From DATJHM01 sp963777355 (GTDB lineage: Bacteria; Chloroflexota; Ktedonobacteria; Ktedonobacterales; Ktedonobacteraceae), in assembly GCA_963777355.1 (NCBI GenBank), contig CAVZQK010000022.1:186001-250000 (forward strand): a DNA stretch of 64,000 nt, written 5' to 3'. The first letter of the stretch is position 1; each line of letters opens with the position of its first letter. The notes under the pieces were generated by a model, which was not told where the DNA came from, ran no database searches, and saw nothing but the letters and a program-made list of their open reading frames with translations. Below are positions 46,456 to 55,338 of this stretch, in pieces. The position numbers and the translations under genes were made by a program.

Positions 46456-49353
46456 CTACTCATCTATTTCCGCCTCTTGCCCAAGACGATACTGAAGATG
46501 ATAATTTGTTATATAGTCATATTCTTCTTCCGTCAATTCATAGTGATAAGAGAGGACACGATCAATCCTATCTATGATAGGTTTAGAGAGACGAGGATAA
46601 AACTCTTCGTAAATGACCCTACCAGTCTGTCTATAGAGACATTCTTTTTTAGTAGAGTGCGCCTTGAAATCGGCCATCAGTTCCCCTGTCAACACGATTA
46701 GCTGCTCTCGCAATGCAGGGCAGAGCGTATGGAGAGCAACCGGGAAAGTTGCAATTTCATGTTTTCCACAATGATATCCCTCAAAAAGGGTATACCACCA
46801 CCAGAAGAAGAGGCTGGAATTGAGGATAGCAAGCATCACAGGAGCATCGTCTGAATCAGCAAGTGGATAGGGTTTGTAGTCTTCCGACTTTTTTTCTCCC
46901 GCCAGTTCGCTCCAGAAATAGGGCTTGAAATTGACTGCTTTCACATAATTATAGGGGATGCGATGGACATAAAACGCTGGGATTGAGGTACGCTTCCGCA
47001 AAAATGGCAGAGGAGATTTCTGGCGTAGCTTTTGAAAAATGGCTTTGCCTGGCGCGTCAGAAAATTTCGGAATCACACAAAGTATGGGATCGTAAAAGGT
47101 CTGTGTATAGCGCAATCCTGGAAACAACATCGCTCTGGCCTCGCTTCTCCACCTGTTATAGCCTGTACTCAAGAGCTGATTTTCTGTCTGTCTTGCTGAA
47201 GTAAGCACTATTGTGAGACGCTGTTTCGCTCCCTCAAAGAGCCTGGAAGGATAGATGTCATAGTTACTCAGCCAGAACATGCGTGGCTCTCTAATAAGCA
47301 GCATTTGCAGTTGCTGCATACGCTCTGTGGAGACAAGACTCAAGGGCACAACAAACCCGATTCTTCCCTGGGGATGGAGCAGTTGTAGAGCACGCTCACA
47401 CATAAATGCATAGATATTTCCACACGCCTCCGTCTTATAATCTCTGATCTGATACCTTTTACGTATCTGGCTATATTCTATATAGGGCGGATTCCCGATA
47501 ATCACATCGAATCCCCCTCTCCTCATACGAGCATAAAAATGCAGATACCAATCAAAAGGTTGATGGCTAGCGAGCCACATATGATACTGTTTTTGCTCAT
47601 CTTGTTCGACCATATTGCTATTATAGGTAGCGGCGAGATAGCGATGAAGCATGCCGGCCACTCTCTTCTGTTGCAGGAATCTCTGATTCTTGATCCGTTT
47701 TATCTCCTCTAAAGAGACTCCACGCTGCATCTGCATTCTGCGAAATTCAGCGGTGAGCCTGGCGACTGTCCACACATCTTGCTCTATTTTCTGAAGTTCG
47801 CGTTGGAGTTGGATTTTATCAGACACGCTTCGAGCAACAATTTCCTGGAGTTGCTGATGAGAGACAACGCCGACAAGGGCATTTCCAGCATAGATATTGA
47901 AATCTATACAGGGCAACGTCTCTACCTCCTCTTCCCGCTCTACCTGTGTAAGAAGCTTGAGGATGAGCCGCAGCTTACAGATCTCCACCCCTTCTTCCAT
48001 AATATCCACACCATAGAGATTGTTCATAATAATAGACTGAAGGATGAAATATCTGCGATTCACACGCTGCTCCACCTGCGCTAGCAGCAGGCGAAATCTG
48101 GCATAAATTTGTTCCTCGTCACAGAGAGTCTGGCTCTTTTTGTGTTCTTTACGGCAATCGCTGTCACTTACCAGCACCTGCATACGCTTCAGGCAGGCTT
48201 CATAGAGAACTTCCAGGATATGGAGCGCTGCAAAAAGAAATGCGCCAGAGCCACAGGCAGGATCAAGAATACTGATCCCGCTTTTTTCTCTCTGCCCTGA
48301 GAACACAATACTCCCTGCCATAGTCTCATAAAAAGTCCACAGATCGGCTCCTGCGTATGTCTCGATGACATCCAGCACAAATTGGTAAAGATCGAGATTG
48401 GCGGTCACCATATCATTAAGAGACTGAATAGTGCCTGCCTGGATTTTTGCACGAACTTCTTTATAGTGAGCGCGGCGTGCAATGACATCACGCCATGTCT
48501 CTGTAGGCAAAGCATAGGGCTCTGTCGCAAGCTTATTCCAGTGCGAACGGTTTCTAACATCATCCATGCCAGCTAAAATAGCGGGCGGTAATGGATATTC
48601 TAGTCCCTTTTTTACTTCAGGGTAGAAGTAGCGATCAGGAGTATGTTGCAAAAGATGCCATACAGAGCGATGAGAAGCAAGCAAGCGAAAATTGTTTTTT
48701 TCTGCCCTTTCAAAGAGGGCTGGAATAAGCGTATTTTTAGCAATATAGTTTGTGATATCTTCTTTCGTATAATAAGCGCCCATCTGTTTTTGATTGATAT
48801 ATTTCTCAAAGATGTAGCTAAGAATATCAGGATTTATCTCATTCTTTTTTCGTAGCGAGAGAGGGCCTTCAGCAAGGTGCCAGGTGTACTCATTGAAAAA
48901 ACTGAAGAGGTCTTCAAAAGCTCTGTCTGGAATTTGAATATGGGGATGAGTCTGCTCTAGTTTATGACAATTAAAAAGTCCATCATTCAGGTAAGGAACA
49001 TTGCCAAGCAGCTCTTTTAGAGTACAAGAACGCTGCTCCTTCTGTTTACTCAATCCCTCACGAAAAAGAGGGAGGAGAAAACAATGATAAAAATGATTCT
49101 CACCCAGATGCCTCTGCATTTTCTCCAACTGCGTGCCCAGATAATCAGGGTCTTTCGCAAGAAATCCTTGCCTCTGAAGAAAATAAAGGAACATGATACG
49201 GCTGAGCATAAGAGAGGCATACCTCTCCCGATCACACGAAACCGAGATACCAGTTACGCATCGCTGAAAATTTTCCTGCTTACTGCGGAAGCGATTATAA
49301 AAACGTTTTGTGAGCCGCTCAAGATCACAGGTATCTTTCTCTTTGTGTATCAA
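46456..49353 (-). CDS. Eco57I-type N6-adenine DNA methyltransferase
   Basis: 965 aa. An N-terminal helical region (DRERYASLMLSRIMFLYFLQRQGFL and YIFEKYINQKQMGAYYTKEDI) is followed by the methylase core with DPACGSGAFLF (SAM) and IIGNPPYIEYS (catalytic), and a TaqI-like target-recognition C-terminus. These large Eco57I-like enzymes occur in type IIG and other host-defence systems, but no nuclease is fused (no PD-(D/E)xK seen) or adjacent. Noticeably more A/T-rich than its neighbours, suggesting acquisition. Alone on the minus strand. Confidence 0.88.
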   Translation of the reverse strand: MIHKEKDTCDLERLTKRFYNRFRSKQENFQRCVTGISVSCDRERYASLMLSRIMFLYFLQRQGFLAKDPDYLGTQLEKMQRHLGENHFYHCFLLPLFREGLSKQKEQRSCTLKELLGNVPYLNDGLFNCHKLEQTHPHIQIPDRAFEDLFSFFNEYTWHLAEGPLSLRKKNEINPDILSYIFEKYINQKQMGAYYTKEDITNYIAKNTLIPALFERAEKNNFRLLASHRSVWHLLQHTPDRYFYPEVKKGLEYPLPPAILAGMDDVRNRSHWNKLATEPYALPTETWRDVIARRAHYKEVRAKIQAGTIQSLNDMVTANLDLYQFVLDVIETYAGADLWTFYETMAGSIVFSGQREKSGISILDPACGSGAFLFAALHILEVLYEACLKRMQVLVSDSDCRKEHKKSQTLCDEEQIYARFRLLLAQVEQRVNRRYFILQSIIMNNLYGVDIMEEGVEICKLRLILKLLTQVEREEEVETLPCIDFNIYAGNALVGVVSHQQLQEIVARSVSDKIQLQRELQKIEQDVWTVARLTAEFRRMQMQRGVSLEEIKRIKNQRFLQQKRVAGMLHRYLAATYNSNMVEQDEQKQYHMWLASHQPFDWYLHFYARMRRGGFDVIIGNPPYIEYSQIRKRYQIRDYKTEACGNIYAFMCERALQLLHPQGRIGFVVPLSLVSTERMQQLQMLLIREPRMFWLSNYDIYPSRLFEGAKQRLTIVLTSARQTENQLLSTGYNRWRSEARAMLFPGLRYTQTFYDPILCVIPKFSDAPGKAIFQKLRQKSPLPFLRKRTSIPAFYVHRIPYNYVKAVNFKPYFWSELAGEKKSEDYKPYPLADSDDAPVMLAILNSSLFFWWWYTLFEGYHCGKHEIATFPVALHTLCPALREQLIVLTGELMADFKAHSTKKECLYRQTGRVIYEEFYPRLSKPIIDRIDRVLSYHYELTEEEYDYITNYHLQYRLGQEAEIDE

Positions 49354-49579
49354 AGCGCATCTCTATCTCGCTCAGCCTCAATAAAGATTGGATGTTATCC
49401 GACAAACCAGGAAATGAGAACCACCATTTCAAACCGAGTGTAGCAGACTAGTAGGTCGCTGTCTAGCTAAGAATGAATAGATCAACAGAAACCCCGAAGA
49501 AGGATTTGCGTAATTTAATTAAATGGAAAAAAGATTTGGATAAATTAGCATTAAGAGCATTTTTGGGGTATTCAAAGGC
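49354..49579. other. Intergenic, A/T-rich
   Basis: Left part of a 346-bp gap. No gene seen; the right part holds the padR promoter and operators. Confidence 0.4.
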
Positions 49580-49630
49580 TTGACAAGAATACGATATATC
49601 GTTTATACTGTGTCCATAACGATATATCGT
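49580..49630 (+). promoter_or_regulatory. padR promoter with two ACGATATATCGT operators
   Basis: TTGACA (49580-49585), 18 bp, TATACT (49604-49609). The 12-bp perfect palindrome ACGATATATCGT occurs in the spacer (49591-49602) and after the -10 (49619-49630), and the two are mirror-flanked (AATACG.. and ..CGTATT). This is a classic layout for a repressor site, probably for the PadR encoded downstream. Confidence 0.8.
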
Positions 49631-49699
49631 ATTGTATCGTTAAGAATTGAGATTAAGAATACTCCTATTGAATGATACTACTGGAGAGGATGGTAACCT

Positions 49700-50494
49700 A
49701 TGTTTGACAAATTTGGTGGACGCTTTGCATTTGAGGCTCAAGGTGGTGATTGGGAAGGGTGGACGCCACCCTGGTTGAACCGTGAAGAGCATGAACATCG
49801 TGGACATCGCGGACATCGCGGCCCTGGTGGCCCTCATTTCTTTATGATGCGCCGTGGGCGTGGCCCCTTTGGTCCAAGAGGACCCTTCGGCCCTGGTGGC
49901 CCCTTCGGTCCTGAAGGTCCTTTTGGTCCCGAAGGTCCAGCCGGTGTAGCTCGTCGCTTCTTTGGACGGGGCGATGTCAAGTTCGCATTGCTGGATCTGC
50001 TCAAAGAGCGTCCAATGCATGGCTATGAAATGATGAAAGCCCTCGAAGAAAAATCCAATGGCTTCTATGTGCCAAGTGCAGGCACCATCTATCCTACGCT
50101 ACAAATGCTAGAGGATCGGAGCCTGGTCACCTCAACCGAGGCGGATGGTAAGAGAGTCTATAGTATCACCGATGCTGGCCTGGCACTGCTCAACGAGCGC
50201 AAACAGGGGGAAGAGGAGTTCGAGGGTCCACCCTGGGGGCGCAATTTTGATCAAGGCCGCCGCAATCGCTGGAACGCGCCCGAAATCCAGGCACTACGCA
50301 GCGAGGCAATGGAGGTTGCACGCCTCTTCGCCATCGCAGGTCGTACAGCTATCAATAGTCCAGAACAGTTGACTCGTCTGCGTACTCTTATCGAGCACAC
50401 ACGCAAAGAACTTTCAGGCCTGATCTACGGCGAAGGCAATCCAGCCGAAACAGGAACTACGCCGGAATCAGCGCCTCAAGCGCCTCAAGAATAA
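49700..50494 (+). CDS. PadR-family regulator with His-rich and collagen-like N-terminus
   Basis: 264 aa. The first 85 residues are unusual: a His/Gly segment (EEHEHRGHRGHRGPGG) and GPFGP repeats. Then the PadR winged helix (VKFALLDLLKERPMHGYEMMKAL, SAGTIYPTLQMLEDRSLV) and a C-terminal helical dimerisation part (about 190-250). PadR proteins repress transporter or detoxification genes and respond to small ligands. The promoter carries matching palindromes, so it probably represses itself. The target is not next to it. ATG 49700, GAGAGGATGG upstream. Confidence 0.92.
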   Translation: MFDKFGGRFAFEAQGGDWEGWTPPWLNREEHEHRGHRGHRGPGGPHFFMMRRGRGPFGPRGPFGPGGPFGPEGPFGPEGPAGVARRFFGRGDVKFALLDLLKERPMHGYEMMKALEEKSNGFYVPSAGTIYPTLQMLEDRSLVTSTEADGKRVYSITDAGLALLNERKQGEEEFEGPPWGRNFDQGRRNRWNAPEIQALRSEAMEVARLFAIAGRTAINSPEQLTRLRTLIEHTRKELSGLIYGEGNPAETGTTPESAPQAPQE

Positions 50495-50512
50495 GCTTTC
50501 TAGCGATTTACC

Positions 50513-50549
50513 AGGAGTGTTTCTTTCATTTAAGAAACACTCCTTTTTC
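50513..50549 (+). terminator. Intrinsic terminator after padR
   Basis: AGGAGTGTTTCTT and AAGAAACACTCCT pair perfectly over 13 bp, followed by TTTTT. Confidence 0.85.
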
Positions 50550-50612
50550 TGTCTTTGCCTCTTCATACAGCCATGCTGTTCGTACATTTCTACATACTGT
50601 AGTTATGAGGTC

Positions 50613-50927
50613 TTACATGTGTAAGGCTAAAATTATGACAATTGTGAGTAGGTGCAGTAACTGATCAAGCCAGATTGGTCCTATAACTTTATAGCGTGCC
50701 TTCAACGTATCTACAATGAAATGCGTTACCAGGAGAAAGAGAATCGCATTTATGGAAGGATGGACAAAGAGGACAAAAGTTGCAGTATACGTTGCACAAT
50801 GATAAAAGTTTACTTCCCAGCTTTTGCCTTTCTCCATGCTCATCCAGGCACTTTGAAAGGCAAAATCGCCCACAAAATGGCATGCCAACCAGGCAAATAA
50901 GGTTGTAGCAGAGATAGTGAGCCACAT
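50613..50927 (-). CDS. DUF3307 membrane protein
   Basis: 104 aa, three helices. ACHFVGDFAFQSAWMSMEKGKSW and THFIVDTLKARYK are the DUF3307 signature (His-x-x-x-Asp and His-x-x-x-Asp in helices). Function unknown. GGGGGGAAAG precedes ATG 50927. Confidence 0.85.
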   Translation of the reverse strand: MWLTISATTLFAWLACHFVGDFAFQSAWMSMEKGKSWEVNFYHCATYTATFVLFVHPSINAILFLLVTHFIVDTLKARYKVIGPIWLDQLLHLLTIVIILALHM

Positions 50928-51018
50928 AGACTTTCCCCCCGATCATTCTCTGCATACAGTTTATCGATTTGGAGAGAAAATCTCTATGAAATAGTTCGCA
51001 CTTACAGTGTGAGCTATT

Positions 51019-52656
51019 TCATAACCTGTCTTCCACTTTGTCTCGCTCATGCCAGCTCACACCGGCCAACAGACGTATCGCGAGTAGAGCTGCTAGCAGT
51101 GTCCAGAAACAGAAAGCAAGATCCTGCTCTAAAAAAGAACTATCCACCTGACCTTGAACGAGAGCGGCACAGAAAGCAGCACCAATACCGACAACCATCC
51201 AATGGAGCGGCTCTTTTTCCCGTTCCCCCGGTAAGCGTAGCCGTGTCAGCAGGCGTACAAACAACCAGTAGAACAGAATCAGCACGCCAACAAAGGCAAT
51301 AAAACCGAAGAATCCAGTACTCACCCAGACATGGAGGAAAATATTGTGCGGGTGAGATAATGTTGGCTCATCTTTTAAGCCAGTCGGCTTATGAGTGACT
51401 GGATCATTTGTTACCCAATAGTGATTCACAGGTGCCTTACAAAGAGAATTATTGCTGTAGTAACAAAGCCAATTATCCATCCCATAGCCGATCCAGGGCT
51501 GATCTTCGATCATATGCCAGGCCGTCAACCAGAGATAGGGCCGCTTCATAAGCGTACTCTGACCATGCCCGCTCACATGGCCTTTCTCTAAAAACGTGAA
51601 GAGGCTATTATGGAAAAGTGCCACGCCTAGAACCAGCACAATTGCCAACGCAGTTCCCCCTGCCAGGACAATCTTACGGTTTCGTATCGAGCACCCAGCG
51701 ACAAATACCACAGCGCAGGCGATAGCAATCCAGGCTCCCCGCGATTGACTGAGATACAAAATATAGAGCATGGGGAGAGTGATGATAAGCGCAAGTACAC
51801 GATATTTCCCAGCGACACGCCGCCCGGCAAGCAGGGCCAGAACTAAGGGCAAGATATAGTCAAAGAGCGTGCCAATATTATTGCCGCTGCCATAGACGGC
51901 GTGGACACGGCTCCCTTCTGGATCAACGGGTAGCTTGAAAATATAGTACTGCGCCAGACCCAAAAGAGTAATGACCAGACCAGTGCCAATAAAAGCAGCC
52001 AGCAGGCGCTGGATATCGTGGCGCGTGCGCAGATAGACCAGGACGAACACCAGATAAAGCAGAGGACCAAAAACCTCCTCAACCAGCGCATAGTAGGCAG
52101 GTTTTTTCGCAACGGCCAGCACACTGGAAAGAGTCGCCGCCACAAGAAAGATGCAGATCGGCAGCAAAAAAGGTCCAATCTTTGCCCGTAATCCTTGCCA
52201 CAGACGCCGATCTTCGCGCACCAGCACAATACGTAAAGCGGCTACGACAATACAGGTCACAAGAGTGACCTCAACCAGACTAAATGCTTTATCGCCGATA
52301 ACTATCTTTTGGTAAGCAGTAAGATAATAAGGCAGCGTTAAAGGCAAAAGAGAGAAGGCAATAGGCAGGTTAAACCAACAGAGGCCAACAAAAATAAGTA
52401 ATAGAGGAAGCGAATAGAGTGGATTTTGATGAGAAAAAATGCCAAAATGGAGATTTTTATTACAACATAAATAATAAAGTGTCATAGATACAATCAAACT
52501 GCATTCAATAAAGCGCTCTCGCCAGAAAGATTTCACCTGCGGCTCCTTATGGCCAGTTGGTGGAAGAGGCGGGCGTGGAATTTTTTGTGTAACCTCACCT
52601 TCTAGCCAGTACGGATCTGTATCTGGTAGAGGCAGCGAGTCAGGCTGATTATTCAT
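51019..52656 (-). CDS. O-antigen ligase family (Wzy_C) membrane protein
   Basis: About 545 aa with a cytoplasmic N-terminal leader and about 12 membrane helices. YLSQSRGAWIAIACAVV is the Wzy_C motif with conserved Arg, and the large extracytoplasmic loop includes PWIGYGMDNWL and HPHNIFLHVWV (His-Pro-His-Asn). It would polymerise or ligate surface glycans. Upstream in-frame GTG/ATG options (52773, 52719) would add up to 39 residues; I chose ATG 52656 because AGGACC lies before it. No other glycan genes are nearby. Confidence 0.85.
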   Translation of the reverse strand: MNNQPDSLPLPDTDPYWLEGEVTQKIPRPPLPPTGHKEPQVKSFWRERFIECSLIVSMTLYYLCCNKNLHFGIFSHQNPLYSLPLLLIFVGLCWFNLPIAFSLLPLTLPYYLTAYQKIVIGDKAFSLVEVTLVTCIVVAALRIVLVREDRRLWQGLRAKIGPFLLPICIFLVAATLSSVLAVAKKPAYYALVEEVFGPLLYLVFVLVYLRTRHDIQRLLAAFIGTGLVITLLGLAQYYIFKLPVDPEGSRVHAVYGSGNNIGTLFDYILPLVLALLAGRRVAGKYRVLALIITLPMLYILYLSQSRGAWIAIACAVVFVAGCSIRNRKIVLAGGTALAIVLVLGVALFHNSLFTFLEKGHVSGHGQSTLMKRPYLWLTAWHMIEDQPWIGYGMDNWLCYYSNNSLCKAPVNHYWVTNDPVTHKPTGLKDEPTLSHPHNIFLHVWVSTGFFGFIAFVGVLILFYWLFVRLLTRLRLPGEREKEPLHWMVVGIGAAFCAALVQGQVDSSFLEQDLAFCFWTLLAALLAIRLLAGVSWHERDKVEDRL

Positions 52657-52811
52657 GACAGTGTGGTCCTGCTCTTTTTTAGTCATTTCACGAAAAAGTT
52701 CAGCAAAAAAAATGCGCATATCATCCGTCTTATTGCTGACCTGAGTATAGCAAAAGCATTGCTCGACGTCCACATAATGAGAACATTGGCTTCCCCAACA
52801 TAAAACAAATC

Positions 52812-52834
52812 CTCATCATTAAACAAATGATGAG
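52812..52834 (-). terminator. Stem-loop after the dtxR gene
   Basis: CTCATCATT and AATGATGAG make a 9-bp stem with a 5-base loop, followed on the minus strand by a T-rich stretch (GATTTGTTTT). Confidence 0.6.
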
Positions 52835-52893
52835 CAAGAAAAAACAGTATGTTTTTAATAAAAAAGAGAAAAAAGCAGTCTGCTCATAAGAGA

Positions 52894-53589
52894 TTAGCGT
52901 GTGACCCAGATTTTACTGGCAGACACCTTATTGATAGCCACTTCCCGGTCTTCTACCAATAATTTTACCCGCTCATGCAGACCATCCGTTGCATCCTGTG
53001 CCAGGACCGTCAGGCGCATCCGCGGCAGTAAGCCTTTCTCCTGCAAATATTGAATTAAGCCCTCTTCATCTTCCACTACCTCGGAAATACAGAGAATAGT
53101 TGCTTGCTCGCCTATTGGTATCGTCGAAAGGCGCACGGCATGGTGATCTTTCAGATAATTGCGTGCATCGGGGACCAGACCAGGAATGGGATTGCCATGA
53201 GGACAGGTTGTAGGATGGTTGAGACTGGCGACCACTCGCGCCTCAACAGCACCTGAAATAAAGTGCTCCAGGCGGCTAGCCTCTTCATGCACCTGATGCC
53301 ACTGCATGCCTAACATATCCATAAGGAAACGTTCTGTAAGACGATGGCGACGAAGCACCGCCTCAGCAGCCTGATTGCCCGCCTCAGTGAGAGTAATATG
53401 CCGTTTGGCATCCATCTCAACAAAACCATCCCGCATCAAACGCTTTAACATTTCGGTAACACTAGGAGCAGCAACACGAAATTTCTCAGCTAGCCGTGCC
53501 CCAATCACCACCTCATCCTCCATACTCATATTATAAATAGTCTCTAAATACTCTTCTACAGTGGCGCTCAATACCTCTTCAGATTTCAT
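52894..53589 (-). CDS. DtxR/MntR-family metal-dependent repressor
   Basis: 231 aa. Helix-turn-helix in RLAEKFRVAAPSVTEMLKRL, dimerisation/metal domain with RRHRLTERFLMDMLG and EEASRLEHFIS (His, Glu and His ligands), then CPHGNPIPG, and a C-terminal FeoA/SH3-like domain (about 155-231). Represses iron or manganese uptake genes when metal-bound. No such operator or target is adjacent. Start MKSEEVLSATVEEYLETIY fits the family. Confidence 0.93.
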   Translation of the reverse strand: MKSEEVLSATVEEYLETIYNMSMEDEVVIGARLAEKFRVAAPSVTEMLKRLMRDGFVEMDAKRHITLTEAGNQAAEAVLRRHRLTERFLMDMLGMQWHQVHEEASRLEHFISGAVEARVVASLNHPTTCPHGNPIPGLVPDARNYLKDHHAVRLSTIPIGEQATILCISEVVEDEEGLIQYLQEKGLLPRMRLTVLAQDATDGLHERVKLLVEDREVAINKVSASKIWVTR

Positions 53590-53920
53590 AGTGTTCCCTC
53601 GTTCAGGTATGCCTCGTTCAGATTGTGCTCACAGTTGCATCCACACTCTAGCACGCACGCTATACAGCGTCAAGTTCTATCCAAACAGGAAAAGCAAGTT
53701 CAAAGAGGCGCTTCTAGTAGATACGTAAATTTCTCTTCTTAAGAAGGCTATAGTAGGAACAGAGTAGAAATACGTTACGGCATTACTCCAGGTGAAACAC
53801 CTTTTTCAGTACCCTCAAATTTCAGTTTTCAGTACCCTCAAACGGGTCGAGAAAGGACCGAGCTCCTGTCGCCTCTGAAGAGGAATCCTACAACAGGAAA
53901 AGCGAAAAGGTCAAGTGGAG
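53590..53920. other. Intergenic region with short direct repeats
   Basis: TTTCAGTACCCTCAAA occurs twice around 53805-53841, and CCTCGTTCAG twice near 53592-53620. No gene is supported; it should contain both divergent promoters. Confidence 0.4.
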
Positions 53921-54736
53921 ATGCACCAGGCAGTACATACCAGTAGCAGAAAGACGTTTGAGACAATGTACAAATCGATTCTTTTCCGTCTATTTCCCAG
54001 CTTTTTGAAACCATGTCTCTTGCTTATACTGACAATGGGAATCTTCTTTGCATCCTTTATGGTGCCACAATACCAGGCAACGGCCCTGGCTGCCAATCCG
54101 GGTTCCGGACACATCTGTTCCTGGTATACTGTGTATCCAGGAGATACGCTTGGCATACTGGCCAATCGCTATCGCTCGACGATCTGGGCACTCGCCCATG
54201 CAAATTATATCCCCAACATCAACCTGATCTTTGTTGGTCAGAGACTCTGTATTCCCAGACCGAACCGTTCCTCATCAAGCTGGCAACCAAGAGGCATCTT
54301 TCGCAATGGAACCGTGCGCTGGTACGCTTATGATGCGCTAGAATGGTCGAACCACGCACAAATTAACGGCCAGATCCACCAGATTGCCGCACTCTATGGT
54401 CTACCTGCCAATCTCATGCTTGCCATTGCCTGGCAAGAGAGCGGCTGGCAACAACATGTCATCTCTCGCGATGGTGGTATCGGCGTCATGCAAGTAATGC
54501 CCTATACCGCCGTATGGATTAACAGCATTACCAACAAACGGTTTGATCCCTATAAGCTCTGGGATAATCTCACTATCAGCGCTACCTACCTGCGCTGGCT
54601 GTGGCAAGAATTCGGCGGCAACTGGGCGCAGATTATCAGCGCCTACAACGAAGGTGCCTATGCTGTCTCCCACTGGGGTATCTACGACTGGTCTTATGTA
54701 AATAGCGTCTTTTCCCTCGCACGCCACTTTTATTAA
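53921..54736 (+). CDS. LysM-domain lytic transglycosylase
   Basis: About 271 aa. N-terminal signal peptide (FLKPCLLLILTMGIFFASFMV, about 28-50), a LysM peptidoglycan-binding domain (YTVYPGDTLGILANRYRSTIWAL), then an SLT domain with AWQESGWQQHVIS, which has the catalytic Glu, GVMQVMP, and AYNEGAYAV. Cuts peptidoglycan outside the membrane. ATG 53921 is preferred over GTG 53915. A 19-bp palindrome overlaps its stop (54724-54742). Confidence 0.92.
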   Translation: MHQAVHTSSRKTFETMYKSILFRLFPSFLKPCLLLILTMGIFFASFMVPQYQATALAANPGSGHICSWYTVYPGDTLGILANRYRSTIWALAHANYIPNINLIFVGQRLCIPRPNRSSSSWQPRGIFRNGTVRWYAYDALEWSNHAQINGQIHQIAALYGLPANLMLAIAWQESGWQQHVISRDGGIGVMQVMPYTAVWINSITNKRFDPYKLWDNLTISATYLRWLWQEFGGNWAQIISAYNEGAYAVSHWGIYDWSYVNSVFSLARHFY

Positions 54737-54895
54737 AAGTGGTAGGGTAAAACATTACGCTATCCGTTCTACTTCGTCTCTTATTTCACCTTTCAAACAG
54801 CTTCAGAAATTATCTAATTTGCCGATGAAGATAGGCGAGGACCAGTTATTGTTTGAAAAAAATTGGGAAAATGAAAAGTTCGCCAATTTTCCCTC

Positions 54896-54924
54896 TTGAC
54901 ACTTTTTCCGATACTCTTTATACT
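54896..54924 (+). promoter_or_regulatory. trp operon promoter
   Basis: TTGACA (54896-54901), 17 bp, TATACT (54919-54924): a near-consensus vegetative promoter just before the T-box leader. Confidence 0.85.
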
Positions 54925-54950
54925 GTTCACAACGAACAAATAAAAACAGA

Positions 54951-55295
54951 GCTATGAACAGGAAAAGTACATAATCTGACATGGGCACAGAGAGTCGGTA
55001 TTGGTGAAAACCGACACCACTGCGATTATGGAATGGGCCTGCAAGCTAAAGGGCAAACATTCTCGGCAAGTTTGTAGAGAGAATTAGTAGCTTTCTTTCG
55101 GAACGTCCACCGTTATCAAGGACAGGATATCAAAAAGCGTTTTTATCTGTATGTTTATAATAACGCTGGCTCGTATCCGGCAATGAAGGGGTTCTCAAGC
55201 TGCAACAAGATTGCACAATGGAGAACCTGAACAGGGGTGGTACCACGAAAGCTTTACGCTTCTCGTCCCTTCAGGGGATGAAGAGGCGTTTTTTA
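54951..55295 (+). ncRNA. T-box leader, tryptophan specific
   Basis: Stem I has the AGAGAGTCGG..GGTGAAAACCGAC block (54989-55016) and a specifier loop with GAA-TGG, the Trp codon at 55034-55036. The T-box AGGGGTGGTACCACG lies at 55233-55247. The terminator hairpin at 55256-55295 ends in a run of Ts. Uncharged tRNA-Trp would pair with both and allow transcription of the trp genes. Confidence 0.93.
55256..55295 (+). terminator. T-box attenuator terminator
   Basis: CGCTTCTCGTCCC pairs with GGGGATGAAGAGGCG with minor bulges, then TTTTTTAT. It competes with the antiterminator containing the T-box. Confidence 0.8.
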
Positions 55296-55338
55296 TTGCA
55301 CTTTTTCTTTGTCGTCAGGAGACAGGAGAATCAAACGT

